Assembly: GCA_022009855.1 (NCBI GenBank)
Contig: CP091727.1
Span: forward strand, 496,001-560,000
Length of the DNA: 64,000 nucleotides
Origin: Lentisphaeria bacterium
GTDB taxonomy: Bacteria; Verrucomicrobiota; Lentisphaeria; Victivallales; Victivallaceae
Direction of reading: 5' to 3'
The notes under the pieces are model-generated. The model was given only the letters and a program-made list of their open reading frames with translations. It made no database searches and was not told where the DNA came from. Below are positions 1 to 13,323 of the stretch, piece by piece (within the stretch, counting starts at the first letter, position 1; the number at the start of each line of letters is the position of its first letter). The translations under genes were made by a program, and so were the position numbers.

Positions 1-480
1 GCTCCGGTTCACCAGTTCGAAGCGGTGACGGAACAGGCCGGGAAGAAATTCGAAGCTGCGCCGCGCTTCAAACGTATGCGGAAATCCGGCGTACTCCGGC
101 TGATCCTCTCCGAAGCGGCAGAGCAGTATCACTCCGTCCGGCGTCTCCCGCTCCAGCTGCCACGGCCGGTTCAACAGCAGTCCGTGCAGATGGTTGCCCT
201 TCTCCGGCTCGTTAACCGGTAGACGGTATTCCCGCCCGGCCGCCTGGAACCGACCGCCGGCAATCCGGTTGGGAGGCAGCAGAACCGGCATACCGTAAAC
301 CGCCGGCTCTTTCCTGAGTGCCGCCATGTTAGCGGGAGTCCGGAACACCTCCGTTGCCGTTCTCTTCTCCAGCAGGCGCACCGGACAGCCGCCGGGAACG
401 AGGGCGATTTCAGCCAGCCAGTTCTCGTTCTCCACAGCAAGCAACGTTCCGCCGCCCCACTCGTTCCACCCGACCTTCAT
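1..480 (-). CDS. Aldose 1-epimerase family protein (partial, 3' end outside window)
   Basis: Reading the minus strand from the ATG at 480 gives at least 160 residues of a galactose-mutarotase-like protein. It begins MKVGWNEWGG, followed by GMPVLLPPNRIAGGRF and then NHLHGLLLNRPW. The 'P..NRI..G.f' and 'N.LHG' patterns are typical of aldose 1-epimerases, which interconvert alpha and beta anomers of aldohexoses in the cytoplasm. An AGGAG lies about 8 bases before the ATG. The gene runs off the left edge, so the C-terminal catalytic region is not seen. It is divergent from the MFS transporter at 667, which suggests a shared sugar-related promoter region. Mutarotase fold is likely; exact substrate is unknown. 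Confidence 0.8.
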   Translation of the reverse strand, partial: MKVGWNEWGGGTLLAVENENWLAEIALVPGGCPVRLLEKRTATEVFRTPANMAALRKEPAVYGMPVLLPPNRIAGGRFQAAGREYRLPVNEPEKGNHLHGLLLNRPWQLERETPDGVILLCRFGEDQPEYAGFPHTFEARRSFEFLPGLFRHRFELVNRS

Positions 481-582
481 ACCGCAATTTCTCCTGAATC
501 ATTTTTTTTCATTCGGCTCTCCTCAATTTACCCCTTCTCCTCCGCCGGGTCAAGCATCGTACAAGAAAAGCGCCCGGAATTT

Positions 583-611
583 CTGGCAAAATCCCGGAAC
601 AATGCTATATT
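583..611 (+). promoter_or_regulatory. Candidate sigma-70 promoter for the MFS gene
   Basis: CTGGCA at 583-588 and TATATT at 606-611 are separated by 17 bases. The arrangement matches the stronger TTGGCA-N17-TATATT promoter seen before glyS in this window. The start codon at 667 lies 55 bases further on. No transcript data; inferred from spacing and sequence only. Confidence 0.4.
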
Positions 612-666
612 CTTCAAAAAGCGGCGGACCGTTTCCGTTCCCGCCGCCCGGAGCGAACGGCGAACC

Positions 667-1967
667 ATGATTCTAAAAGGCCCTCTTTCCGCTGCCCGGC
701 AGGCAAGCTCACAGCGGAATTACAGTATTTTCAATGCAATCAACGGCCTCTCCTACATGTGCCTCGGAGAGACCGTGCTGATCCTGCTCGCCGTCCGCCT
801 GGAGTGCCCCGACTACTTCATCTCCGCCCTCGGCGCCATGATCTACTTCGGCTATCTCCTTCTGCCGCTCGGCAAAGTCGTCGCCGCCCGGGTCGGCGCC
901 GCCAGAAGCCAGTCGATCTTCTGGATGGCCCGCAACGCCGCCGCGCTGATGGTCGCCACCGCGCCGCTGTTCTGCTTTTTCGACCTTCGCCCGGCGGCGA
1001 TGGCGATGCTGCTGATCGGCGCCTTCCTCTTCTACGGATTCCGGGCGGCGGGGCTGGTGATGTCCCAGCCGCTCATCGGCGAAATCACCGACGATCTCAC
1101 CCGGCCGCGGGTGATCGCCGTCTCCATCGGGCTCTTCTACCTCTCCTGCCTCTTCGCGCTGCTGGCCATCAGCCTGATCCTGCGGATGAACTCCAGTCTG
1201 TGGGTGCTCACCGCGATCATCGTGGTCGGCGCCTGCTGCGGCTTCACCGCTTCGAGATACATCAGCCGGATCGACGAGACGGAAAGCCTGCGCGAATCCG
1301 CGCGGAAACCGATCCTTCAGGACTGCCTCGCCGTATTTCGCGACACCACGCTGCGGCGACTGATCCTCTCCGGTTTTCTGGTCAATCTCGCCATCATCAT
1401 GACCATTCCGGTTTCGATGCTGGCGCTCAAGCGCGGCTATCTGGTCAGCGACACCGATGCACTGCTCTTCGCACTGGTCCAGTTCGGAACCTGCGCCGGA
1501 ATGTCCTTTCTCTCCGGGAAGATCGCCGTCTCCATCGGACCGCGCAAAATGGTTCTGCTCGCCTATGCGGGCATGATGCTGATCGGTCTTCTCTGGCTCT
1601 GCGCCCCCGCTTCCAGAAACAACGTCTTCCTCTGTCTGCCGTTTTTCGTCGCCGGAGCGGTGTTTGTCGGTTCGAGCAACGCGATTACCCATTACTTCCT
1701 TCAGACCACCCCTCCGGAAAGACGGGTGGCCGGGTCGATTTTCATCTCGCTGGTGACCGGCGTCGGCGCCGGAATTTCCGGCATGGCGCTGGCCGGGCTG
1801 CTGCTCGACTGGTGCACCGGCGGGCAGGCGGATTCCCCGGAGGCTACCAGGCCTACTTCGCGATTGCAACCCTGCTGCTCGCCCCCGGATTCTGGCTCAT
1901 CCGGCGCCTTCCGCCGCTGCCGATGGAAAAGCGCAGGATCAGAAAAAGCTGGTTGGAAATCATATAA
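667..1967 (+). CDS. MFS transporter (one frame break)
   Basis: About 433 residues with some twelve hydrophobic segments, no signal peptide and the layout of a major facilitator superfamily permease. The stretch after segment six (around RKPILQDCLAVFRDTTLRR) fits the cytoplasmic central loop. The frame breaks near 1833 in a CCCC run: one added C joins MALAGLLLDWCTGG to PGGYQAYFAIATLLLAPGFW and gives a natural end at 1967. If the break were ignored, the protein would run into noncoding sequence to 2139. Substrate is not predictable; the divergent mutarotase suggests a sugar or related metabolite. A second MFS protein at 40325 is of the same broad type. Confidence 0.75.
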
Positions 1968-2154
1968 TCACCACAACGCGCGGGCCATTTTGTCACACGA
2001 ATCGTGTCAATCTGGCGCGATGTCGCAGCGTAACGCCGGTCTGAAAACCGGAAAAATCCGGTTTCCGCTTCCCCGGCCGCCCATTTCGGGCCGGATGCTG
2101 GGCTGGCACGTCTCTTGCTTGCAACTGGTCGAATCATGATGAATCGACCATAAG

Positions 2155-2342
2155 AAGGAGATGGTATGATAAATAGCTGACGTTCGCGGTTTCTGCTTGC
2201 GGCGTGTAATTTATGGCGATTAACTTACACGTATGGAAGCGGACAGGTTGCAGACTGAATATTTATTTGAGGCGCCTCCGAGAAGAGGATGACCCCGGAA
2301 AGGAGATTAGTCAGATCTGCAAACCAGAGCGCCACCGTAGAG
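2155..2342 (+). ncRNA. Candidate IS110 bridge-RNA region (copy A)
   Basis: This is the noncoding left end of the IS110 element. Members of the family are known to transcribe a structured guide ('bridge') RNA from the noncoding end beside the recombinase. The sequence here can fold: CGTGTAA (2203-2209) pairs perfectly with TTACACG (2225-2231) around a 15-base loop, GAGGCGCCTC is self-complementary, and CAGATCTG forms a short palindrome. It starts with AAGGAG and a four-codon mini-ORF. Copy B at 41564-41751 is identical in 187 of 188 bases (C at 2279 versus T at 41688). Bridge function is inference from position, structure and conservation; guide loops were not mapped. Confidence 0.5.
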
Positions 2343-2434
2343 AGCGATGTTAATTCGACTACTCTGTATAGGAGGATGGTGAGGCCGTGACAGCAGTTCC
2401 GCTTCGATTCGTGAAAAACGAATGGAGGCTGACG

Positions 2435-3452
2435 ATGATGACAAGTTTTGTGGGAGTGGATTTGCACCGGAACAACTTCACGTATTGTATCCGGGAAAAC
2501 GGCGAGGAGAAGAAAATCGGCAAGTGCGAAATCAGTGAGTTGAAAGGTTTTGCTTCACTGCTCGGAAAGGATACTGCCATGGCGGTGGAAGCGACCGGCA
2601 ACACATTTATGTTTTGCCGGTTCCTGAAAGCTCATGTGGGACGGCTCGTCGTAGTAAATCCCTCACAGTTCAAAGTGATCAGCACGTCCACGAAAAAGAC
2701 GGACAAGCATGACGCGAAAATATTGGCGGAGTTTCTGGAAAAGGATATGCTTCCGGAGGTAAGAATGAAAGACGATTTACAAGCGAAGATTTCAAGTTTG
2801 ACGCAGACCAGGGAAAAGCTGGTTCAGTTGCGTACCGTCTTGAAAAACAAAGTCAATAATCTGCTGGCTGCCAATTTCATCGTTTTGAAGCGGGAGGAGT
2901 TGTCCACGGAGACCGGGCTTCGGAAAGCTTTGAGCTTTCACTTTGACCCAATCACCGATACGGAACTGTTCGTGGTCGTCGAACAAATTCGCAGCTTGAA
3001 TCAAAGCATTGAAAAATTGGATAAGACGATTGAGGATCATGGCAGTAAGATGGACGGCTTCAAGAATCTGAAATCCATTAAAGGAATCGGTTCGAAAGGG
3101 GCGGCAACTCTGCTCTCGACAATCGGCAATATCCATGACTTCCGTTCTTCGAAACAGCTTGCGGCTTATATCGGAATCGTCCCGAGTAAGTAATTCAAAT
3201 GATACGGTCTGTCATGGACGAATCACGAAGAACGGCAGCAAAATTGCACGAACCACATTGGTTCAATGTGCGCTGATCGCAAAACGATACAGCCCGTATC
3301 TCCATGCCTTTCATGAATCGGTTAAAAGTCGGCGGGGTGGAGCGAAAGCCAATATCGCCTTGGCTCGCAAATTCCTCGATATCGTGTATCGAACATTAAA
3401 AAACAACTGGATGTTTGAGGATTTTACTCAATTCAAACTCGTAAAAAATTGA
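2435..3452 (+). CDS. IS110-family DEDD recombinase/transposase (one frame break)
   Basis: About 339 residues. The N-terminal RuvC-like domain begins FVGVDLHRNNFTYCI with the first catalytic Asp, then AVEATGN and the family signature DKHDAKILAEF. A coiled-coil segment follows. The C-terminal domain contains LKSIKGIGSKGAATLLSTIG (helix-hairpin-helix) and then, in the other frame, SNSNDTVCHGRITKNGSK, the region carrying the catalytic Ser. The ATG at 2435 is chosen because TGGAGG precedes it; an upstream in-frame start at 2387 has no ribosome site. The frame breaks near 3183 in a CCC run. Whether the element is active depends on whether that indel is real. Confidence 0.85.
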
Positions 3453-3499
3453 GTTTTTCCCGGCATCGAAGTGGAATTTTATCATAGGAGAGTGAGATT

Positions 3500-6104
<2,605 letters not shown>

Positions 6105-6134
6105 CCCTCCGGTGCCGGAGGCACAAGCCTCTCA

Positions 6135-6169
6135 CGGCGAATCCGTTTCGATCGGATTCGCCGTTTTTT
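6135..6169 (+). terminator. Rho-independent terminator after clpB
   Basis: CGGCGAATCCG (6135-6145) pairs perfectly with CGGATTCGCCG (6153-6163) across a 7-base loop and is followed by six T residues. It ends 7 bases before the stop of the convergent rsmG gene, so it terminates clpB transcription. Confidence 0.9.
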
Positions 6170-6175
6170 ATCCCG

Positions 6176-6838
6176 TCAACGCGGGAGCGAGTAGAGGAAG
6201 AGGCGCGTGCCGAACTCTTCCGGCAGTTCGAACGGTTCGGTCGTCCGCCACCGGATGGTTCGCCCCGCCGAGAGCCGTTCGAGTGCGGGCAGATCCTCCG
6301 CCGCCTGTTCGGGGGTCTTGTAGAGGATGAACCGCCCGTTCCGGTTGGTGAAGTTCCCGGCGTCCTTCCAGATCACCGGCGCCGGAGCCACCGCACGGGC
6401 GGTCACCACGTCGAACCGGGACTTGAACTCTCCTTTGCGGTTGAGTTCGCAGGAGCGTCCGGTCACCACGCGCACATTGCCGAGCCCGAGCAGCTGCGCC
6501 GCCCGTTCGACGAACGCCGCCTTCTTGCCGGTGGAGTCGATCGGCGTGAGCAAAAGATTGGGAAACGCCAGCGCCAGCACCAGCGAGGGAAATCCCGCGC
6601 CGCAGCCGATGTCGGCGACCCGCAACCGCGCCTCGCGGAACTCCGGGAAGTACCGGGCGATCGCCAGCGAATCGGCCACATGCTTGACCGCGAACTCCTC
6701 GACGCCGGTGATCCGGGTCAGATTCAGCGTCCGGTTGGTTTCCAGCAGATAGTCGCGGAAGAGGTTGCAGCGCTCGACGAACCGTTCCGGTTCCGCCACG
6801 CCGCACTCCGCGGCATAGGAGGCAAGATCGAACGCCAT
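6176..6838 (-). CDS. rsmG: 16S rRNA (guanine-527-N7)-methyltransferase RsmG
   Basis: 220 residues, uninterrupted. RsmG uses S-adenosylmethionine to methylate G527 of 16S rRNA in the small ribosomal subunit; its loss can give low-level streptomycin resistance. The SAM-binding signature VADIGCGAGFPSLVLALAFP sits at about residues 73-92, preceded by the substrate-side VKHVADSLAI, and followed by STGKKAAFVERAA and FDVVTARAVAP. The gene is the last of a minus-strand series; its start lies 2 bases past the stop of the membrane-protein gene upstream. No anomaly seen. Confidence 0.93.
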   Translation of the reverse strand: MAFDLASYAAECGVAEPERFVERCNLFRDYLLETNRTLNLTRITGVEEFAVKHVADSLAIARYFPEFREARLRVADIGCGAGFPSLVLALAFPNLLLTPIDSTGKKAAFVERAAQLLGLGNVRVVTGRSCELNRKGEFKSRFDVVTARAVAPAPVIWKDAGNFTNRNGRFILYKTPEQAAEDLPALERLSAGRTIRWRTTEPFELPEEFGTRLFLYSLPR

Positions 6839-6840
6839 CG

Positions 6841-7386
6841 TCACCGCCCTCCGGTCAGCGCCGCCGCCGCCAGCATTGCCGCCGCCAGCAGGATCAGGAA
6901 TCCGGCGCTCGCCCAGCGCCAGTGCGGCTTGCCGCAGCAGAGCCGGATCCAGTCGCGCAATGCGCACGGACGCCCCGAAACCCAGATGCCGCCGAAGCCG
7001 AAAATCCACGCAAGCAGCGCCAGAACCGGAGTTCCCGCCGCGTGCACGTTGAAGGACTCGTGCACCAGATAGTAGGCCCACAGGATCATCACTCCACCGA
7101 CCGCCCGCGCCAGCAGATAGTCGAGGAAGAAGTAGGAGAGCACCGGCACGATTACCGCCAACGGCCAGAGCAGCGGCTGCAGGAATCCGGGCGACACCAC
7201 CTGCGCGTGGGAGACGCAGAGCCCCAGCGCGACCCATCCGAGCAGAAGTCCGCCGAGACGGTTGCGCGGCCAGGGTTCGAACCGGGCGAGATTCCCGGGC
7301 GAGAGCCGCAGCGTCCATCCGGCGACCACCAGCAGCAGAAGTCCGCCGACGGCGGCGGCGATCCGGTAGAGAAGAAGTTCATTCAT
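6841..7386 (-). CDS. Putative membrane protein of unknown function
   Basis: 181 residues with about five hydrophobic segments, for example AVGGLLLLVVAGWTL near the N-terminus, then LAVIVPVLSYFFLDYLL and FLILLAAAMLAAAALTGG at the C-terminus. No family is recognised. The ATG overlaps the stop of the NudC gene upstream by four bases (ATGA), and the stop is 2 bases from rsmG, so it is translated within the same minus-strand operon. The lack of frame breaks and good coupling at both ends support it as a real gene. Confidence 0.75.
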   Translation of the reverse strand: MNELLLYRIAAAVGGLLLLVVAGWTLRLSPGNLARFEPWPRNRLGGLLLGWVALGLCVSHAQVVSPGFLQPLLWPLAVIVPVLSYFFLDYLLARAVGGVMILWAYYLVHESFNVHAAGTPVLALLAWIFGFGGIWVSGRPCALRDWIRLCCGKPHWRWASAGFLILLAAAMLAAAALTGGR

Positions 7387-8228
7387 GAAAGCGTTCCTTT
7401 ATAGTTTTCGCGCCAGTGGTCGATCATCCGCCGGGCGATCGAACCCGGCGGGGGCACCTCGGGCATATCCGACGGCGTGTAGAATCCGGCGGCGGTGATT
7501 TCTCTCATGTCGGGAACCGGCACGGCGTCTCCCTCCGCCAGCTCGGCGGTGAATCCCGCCATCAGCGAATTCGGATACGGCCAGCTCTGGCTGGCGAAGT
7601 AGCGGATGTTCTTCACCTCCAGCTTCACCTCCTCGCGGAGCTCGCGGCGCACCGCCTCCTCCATCGTTTCGCCCGCCTCGACGAATCCGGCGACCAGCCC
7701 GTGCATGTTTCCCCGGAACTTGGCGTTGTGCGCCAGCAGCAGCCGCCCGGCACCGTCTGTCACCGCCACGATGATCGCCGGAGCGATCACCGGGTAGAAG
7801 AGCGCGCCGCAGGCCTCGCACTGGCGGGCGCACTCAGTTGCGTGATCGGTCAGGGGGCGCCGCAGCGGCCACAGTAGCGGTGGTTCCGCCGCCAGAAGGC
7901 GAGCTCCCGGCCACGACAGACCGCGATCTCCTCGGCGCCGCCGAGCAGAAGACGCGCCGAACGCAGATCGACCGGCCGCAACGGCTCCGGCACCGGAGCA
8001 TCCTGCGGCAGCGGAATCACCGAGCATTCAAAGCGGTCGATCCTGCCGATCAGCAGCCGTTCCGAACCGGCGAGCGCAGGCGGCAGTTCCGCGACGGTCG
8101 GCAGTCGGAGCGAATCGGGGGCCTCCTCAACCAGCATCAATGCGTCCCCCCCGGAGCGCAACCACCAGTTCCTCCGGCGAAACCGCTTCGCGCCGCAGTG
8201 CCGCCGCAGTGGGAATAAATCGTTTCAT
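7383..8228 (-). CDS. nudC: NAD(+) diphosphatase / Nudix hydrolase NudC-like (two frame breaks)
   Basis: About 281 residues after joining frames. The N-terminal domain ends in a zinc ribbon, CGRCGAP ... CEACG, as in NudC. The Nudix box follows as GFVEAGETMEEAVRRELREE (about residues 170-190), then the NudC-specific SQSWPYPNSLMAGF, which in characterised NudC contributes the SQPWPFPxS motif. The enzyme hydrolyses NAD(H) to NMN(H) and AMP and can remove NAD caps from RNA. Breaks lie in a G5 run at 7853-7857 and in a C-run near 8150. The start MKRFIPTAAALRREAV is reached only by crossing the second break; it overlaps the tatD stop (ATGA). Confidence 0.85.
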
Positions 8229-9059
8229 GGCCGCACCTCCCCGTCAAGCCGGAAAAATTCCCGTCCGTTCCGGGTCGTCAGTCTGGCGATCTCCTCCACC
8301 GTCCGCCCACGTTCGACAGCAATCTGCGCGGCCACCAGAATGAGATAGCCGGGGTGATTCGTCGAACCGCGATGCGGTACCGGAGCGAGATAGGGGGAAT
8401 CAGTTTCGATCAGCAGCCGGCCGTCCGGAATCACCCGGAGCGCTTCGCGAATATTTTCCGCCCGTTTGAAGGTGACCATGCCGGTCACTCCGCAGTAGCC
8501 GCCGAGCGCGAGAAATTTCTCCGCCCACGCCGGGGTTCCGGCGAAGCAGTGCACGACGAACCGGCCGCCCGTTGCGGCAAAGTCGCGCAGCTGATCGTAC
8601 GCGTCGGCGTAGGCATCCTCCGCACCATCCCGGTCGCGGATGTGGATGATCGCGGGCAGATCCCATTCGAGCGCCAGTCTGAGAAATTCCTCGAGCACAC
8701 TGCGCTGTACCTCGCGGGGGGACTCCTCGTAATAGTAGTCGAGCCCCAGTTCGCCGACCGCGACAAGGCGGGGATGTCCGCGGAACAAAGAGAAGTCCTG
8801 TGCCTCCTTCCGATAGCTCTCCGCCTGGTGAGGATGCACTCCGGCGGCGAACCAGGCGTCGGGAACCACCTGGGCGAACTCCCGCGCCCGACAGCTTTCG
8901 AGGTAATCCCCTCCGACCGCCAGCAGCAGAATCCGCTCGACCGCCCCCCCAGCTGTTCTGTGGCGGCACCGCAAGTTCCGCGGAGATCATCCGGCAGAAC
9001 TCCAACGGCGAACTTTCACCGTAATAGTGAAAATGTGTATCGAAAATCTCCATGAACAT
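8225..9059 (-). CDS. tatD: TatD-family metal-dependent hydrolase (one frame break)
   Basis: About 277 residues. The metal-binding start FDTHFHYYG, then GVHPHQAESY, VAVGELGLDYYYEESP, LPAIIHIRDRD, FVVHCFAGTPAW and ETDSPYLAPVPHRGSTNHP are the ordered TatD signature blocks. TatD proteins are 3'-5' exonucleases or phosphoesterases of the amidohydrolase fold. The frame breaks in the seven-C run at 8944-8950; removing one base joins NSW to AVERILLLAVGGDYLES. The stop overlaps the nudC start, and the ATG at 9059 directly abuts the stop of the AsmA-like gene; an alternative ATG lies at 9053. Confidence 0.88.
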
Positions 9060-12000
9060 TCACCTCTTTTGCTTGAACAACTCATCGAAAATATATCGCA
9101 GCTCCCGCAACGTATCCTTCAGCGGAAGATCGCGGATCAACAGAGCCGGCTCCCCGGAGGAATCGGTGCCGAAATCGATCAGTTTGAGCGCATGCACCCG
9201 CTGGATGAAATCGCTGATTCCGGCCGTCGCCCCCTGCTGAATGTCGACGACCGGCCGGGTCAGCGTTCCGCGAACCGGCACCGTCAGCGGGATTCCGCCG
9301 ACGGCAAGCTGCGACTCCAGCTGAAGCTTCTGCTCGCCTCCCAGCTGAAAGCGGCCGGTAAATCCGATGCGGTCGATCCAGTCTCCGAGAAAACGGCACT
9401 CCCGCACGTTCACCTCGCCGCGATCGGCGGAAAAATCCAGCTCCCCGGAGGAGAAGCGAATCGTCCGCAACGTTCTCTGCAGTGAGGCGGCGCTGAAGAT
9501 TTTTCCCGGCAGTGCAGCCAGTTCCTCCGGCATCAGCGTGGAGAGCTTTCCGGCCAGATCCACCGGCAGCAGGAGAAGCCGCCCGAACAGCGAGTCTGCC
9601 ACTCCGTTCGGAATGACCACATCACGCAGTTTCATTCGAAAGTAGCCGGTGAGCGTATTGAGAAATTTGTTTTTCCCCCGTCGTCCAGCCAGGTGAGATG
9701 CGTATTGAGCGAAGAGAGCACTCCCTCAAATCCGTCATCCCGAACACCGGTGAGCAGCTCCAGCAACGGCCGGCAGGGCAGCCAGTCGTCTCCGCGCACC
9801 GCCAGCTCGCCACGAATTCCCTCCGGTTGGCTGGAGGCCCGCACCTCCGCATCGAATCGCGCCCCGTTCAGGGAGAAGTTCAGGTATTCGGAATGCGCCT
9901 CCCCCTGCTTCAACCGGAATCGGCCCTCCAGCTCCGCTTCCAGCTCCGGAGAAAAGCGGAGCTTTTCAAATCGACAGCCGAAATCGACAGGCCGCGAACC
10001 GAAAAACAGGAAGGGAATCCGCCTCCCGGTGGAGCGTTCTGCCGTGGAAATCTCTTTCTTGTCTCCAGTGACCGCCGCGCGTTTCGCGGCCTCGTTCCCT
10101 TCCGTCGGACGAGTGACGCCGTCCGGGGGAAAGAGCTTCAACAACTCCCCGAGTTCAACCCGCGACGACGAAAGACGGACCGCAACCGGTCCACTCACCT
10201 GAAACCGATCCACCCGGCACTCCCCGGTGAAATCCGCCAGCAAATGCTCCGCCCGGCGAAATTTCAACTGAAAATTCCGCACCGCCCACTGCCGCGGCGT
10301 GCTCTCAAACACGGCAAGCAGACGCCCGTTGAAGGGAAGTTTTTCCCGCTCCGGCGCCAGCCAGCGGGAACACTCCACCGCACCCGCCGCCCGAAACGAT
10401 TCAAAATGATTCTGCGCACTTACCTGAAGCCGTCCGGAAAACTGCGCCTCCTCGACAAGTACCGGAGAAAACAGGTTCAGAAACTGTTCGTTGAGGTAGC
10501 GGAGCTGCCACTCTCCCCGGTACCGCCCTTCCTGAAAATCAAATGTGCCGGGGCACTCCAGCCGGAGCGCGGGCCGCCCCCGGCGGCGCAGATAGAAATT
10601 GGCCGTCTTGATCTCCAGCGTATTGAAATCCGGCAGGTAGAGCGAAAAACGGTTCTGCACACCGAAACCGGTCAGACTCCGCCCGCCCCACCTCATTCCG
10701 GCCTCATCCAGGGAACATTCGCCGTCGACCACTCCCCCGTCGAGCTGGCGGGTCAGCCGCCCGGTCAGGTTCCATTGCAACCGCCCGGAACGAAATTCCA
10801 CCCCCGCTCCAGCCAGCAGCGGATTGACCATCTCCGCCGGAAATGCGCACCGTAAGGAAAATCCCGGTCCATGATTCACCGTTCCGGAGCCCGGAAACCA
10901 GGTGAAGGAGTTCAACTGCAAGGCGGCAAACGGTTTTTTCCCCGATCAGCAGAGAGTCTGCAATCGCGGAGATGAACCGCATTCCCACGCTCCGACAGGG
11001 CGACCGCCACAGTCAGATCCGCAGGAGAGATTCCCAGTTTTCTCCAGCCGGCGGCGAAAGGCTCCCACGAAGGGTCCCACCATGCCGCCCATTCCGGAGC
11101 GAGCCGCTCGAAACGGAGTTCCAGCTCCGCCTCCCGGCGCGGCAATGACCCTCGGCCGGAGAAGGAGAGCGTTCCCAGACCGCGCTCCCGGTCCCGCAGA
11201 GAAAGCGTGATGTTGTTCACCCGGAAATCCAGGTTGCGGCGCAGCTGAAAATCCAGCCCGAGCAACACCTCGTCCGCCGGGAAACGGCGGGTGCCGAACC
11301 GCCACCGCCCCCCCTCCAGCCGGCCGCTTCCCAGGACGCCGACCGATGAGAGATTGTGGCGGAAAAGCAGCTGCACTTTCGCCGAAAACTTTCCTCCGGC
11401 AAAGCGGAACGGAGAATCGTGAGGAAAGGCAAACCGCAGCAGCGAAAGATCGAACCGGTCGAAATTCAGATCAAACCGTGCACTCTCCTGCCCAGCACTC
11501 CCCCGGGTCCTCCAGCTGTATCGCACCGGACGCCGGAGACGCAGCGACGCGCTCTCCCTGCCTTCCGTCTCCATGGCGGCGGAAAACCGGGACAGGTCAA
11601 TCTCGCTGCGGTTGAAATCCACCTCCGCCCGATGCTCCACTTCAAGCCGGAAATCCGGCACCCGTATCCGTTCCAACCCGAAGATCGCATCGCCGCTGCG
11701 GGTGAGCCGGAGCATCCCGTCGGAGGAGAGGCGGCGACCGCCGTAGGAAAATTTTCCCCGGCACTCCAGCGTGGCCCGCCCGGGATTGAACCCCAGTCCG
11801 AGGTCGGCGCAGATCGCCATCACTTCCGGAGAAACGGTCCCCCGGTTGACATTCACATCGACCGCAAAGGGCGACCGCCGTACGGAGCCGGTCAACTCCA
11901 GTACACTGCGCAACACCCCGTCACGGGACTGCTCCAGGCGGAGCCGATCGATGTCGAACCCGTCGGCCCGCTCCCGACTCTTCACCTCCAGAGACAGTGC

Positions 12001-12798
12001 GCCGCCCTCAAGATCGACCCCGCCGACCGTTCCGGATAGCGCCGACAACACGCATGTCCCGCTCACCGCTCCAGGCTGCAGCGACTCGTTCAACGGTGTC
12101 ACGAACGACAATTTCATGCGCCCGTCATCGACATGGCTGGCACGGCTGGTCGCGAGCTTCACCCTTCCGGAAAGCTCGACGGAAAACGGCGCCCCGTTCC
12201 GAAAGGCCGGCGAACGCCCGGAGAGTTCGGAAAGTTCAAATGCCCCGCCCGCTCCGCCGCTGCCGTAAACCAGCGTCAGTCGGGAATTCTCCAGACGAAT
12301 CCGGGCAAGATCAAGGCGAACTCCCCCTTCTTCTCCGCCTGACGCCGCGGCTCCGACAGCGTCGTCGCCTCCGGCTCGACAGCGGCGGAGCGTTCCTCTG
12401 CCGTCCGGGAGGGGAGCTTCCCGGACGATGCCGGGCGAAAGCAGCTCCACCCGTCCGCAACCCGGAACAGCGCGAAGTCGCCCCGTTCCACGTAAATATC
12501 CGAAAACTTCAGTCGTCCGGCAAGCAGTTCCCGCAGTGCGAAGGTGAACTCCGCACGCCCCGCGGTGAAGCAAGGGGCGTCGGCAGGACCGATCCGCAGC
12601 TTCTCCGCCGCCAGACGCGAAGAGAAGACAGACCACTTCAACCGTTCCGCGGCGATGTCGATTCCGGCACGGGCAGAGACCGCCGGCAGCACGACCCGGG
12701 TCAGAAAAAAACGAGCCGCAAAGAAAGAACCCGGTGAAAATTCCCGCAAGAACCACCGGGATCGCTCCGAGCAGCGTGTATTTAACCGGCCTTCTCAT
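9060..12798 (-). CDS. Large AsmA/YhdP-like envelope protein (several frame breaks)
   Basis: About 1,245 residues when four frames are joined. The N-terminus MRRPVKYTLLGAIPVVLAG is a membrane anchor. The rest is a long beta-rich region with repeating segments such as RFDLNFDRFDLSLLRF and LELRFERLAPEWAAWW. The C-terminal part (FRMKLRDVVIPNGVADSLFG, then PVVDIQQGATAGISDFIQ) resembles the AsmA/DUF3971 end of bridge-like lipid transfer proteins. Such proteins span the periplasm and are linked to phospholipid transport to the outer membrane. Breaks lie near 12712, 12335, 10938 and 9672, each at a homopolymer. The stop abuts tatD. Family placement rests on architecture rather than a firm motif. Confidence 0.6.
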
Positions 12799-12822
12799 CG
12801 CCCGGGCAAGGGGAACACTCCC

Positions 12823-13323
12823 TCAGCGGGCGAAAACCCGCTCCAGCTCTTTCTGGAACGCTTCGATGTCCGCCTGCGTCGGCTTCTCTCCGCGCAGATT
12901 CTCCAGACCAAGCCGCCCGAACTGGTCGACATACCATTCGGCCGAGGAACCGGAGGCGAACTTCACCGTGCCGGAAAGCGCCGTTCCCGGACGGACCAGC
13001 TTGCTCACCTCCACCACGGTCTTCCCATCCCCTGGTTCCGCCTCCACGTCGGGCTCGAGCGCATCGCCGCCATCGGCCTCCTCCGCGCCATCGGCCTCCT
13101 TCGCCGCAGCCTTCTCTTCGGCTTTCGCCTTCGCCTGCGCCTTCGGATCGTGCGCATTCCAGTCGATGCCGTCCAGTTCGGACGCCATGATCCGAATGTC
13201 CATGTAGGTCAGTTTCTGGTTGAACTTCTCATTGACCAGCTGCTGCAGGTCGGAAAGCGACGTGCCTTTCGCGATCTCGCCGGCCATGAACCGTTTGACT
13301 TCAAGTTCCATTTCCTTTTCCAT
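12823..13323 (-). CDS. Conserved hypothetical protein downstream of der
   Basis: 166 residues starting MEKEMELEVKRFMAGEIAKG. An N-terminal helical part (LSDLQQLVNEKFNQKLTYMD) is followed by an acidic, alanine-rich linker (about residues 62-100) and a C-terminal domain ending FQKELERVFAR. No function is recognised. As sequenced it is in frame with der, which would make a fusion. However, AAGGAG lies 9 bases upstream of this ATG, and shortening the preceding A6 run by one base gives der a TGA that overlaps this ATG. I therefore annotate a separate, translationally coupled gene. Confidence 0.6.
   Translation of the reverse strand: MEKEMELEVKRFMAGEIAKGTSLSDLQQLVNEKFNQKLTYMDIRIMASELDGIDWNAHDPKAQAKAKAEEKAAAKEADGAEEADGGDALEPDVEAEPGDGKTVVEVSKLVRPGTALSGTVKFASGSSAEWYVDQFGRLGLENLRGEKPTQADIEAFQKELERVFAR

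Larger units (their letters stand above)
2155..3452 (+). mobile_element. IS110-family insertion sequence
   Basis: The element consists of a roughly 280-base noncoding left part followed by a DEDD recombinase gene. The left limit is set at 2155 because a second copy of the left part at 41564 starts with the same base. The right limit is not defined: only the recombinase stop at 3452 is certain and the end probably lies between there and about 3480, just before clpB. IS110 elements lack terminal inverted repeats and usually make no clear target duplication; none is seen here. A small palindrome (GGTCGA/TCGACC, 2127-2149) lies immediately upstream of the insertion. Confidence 0.75.
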
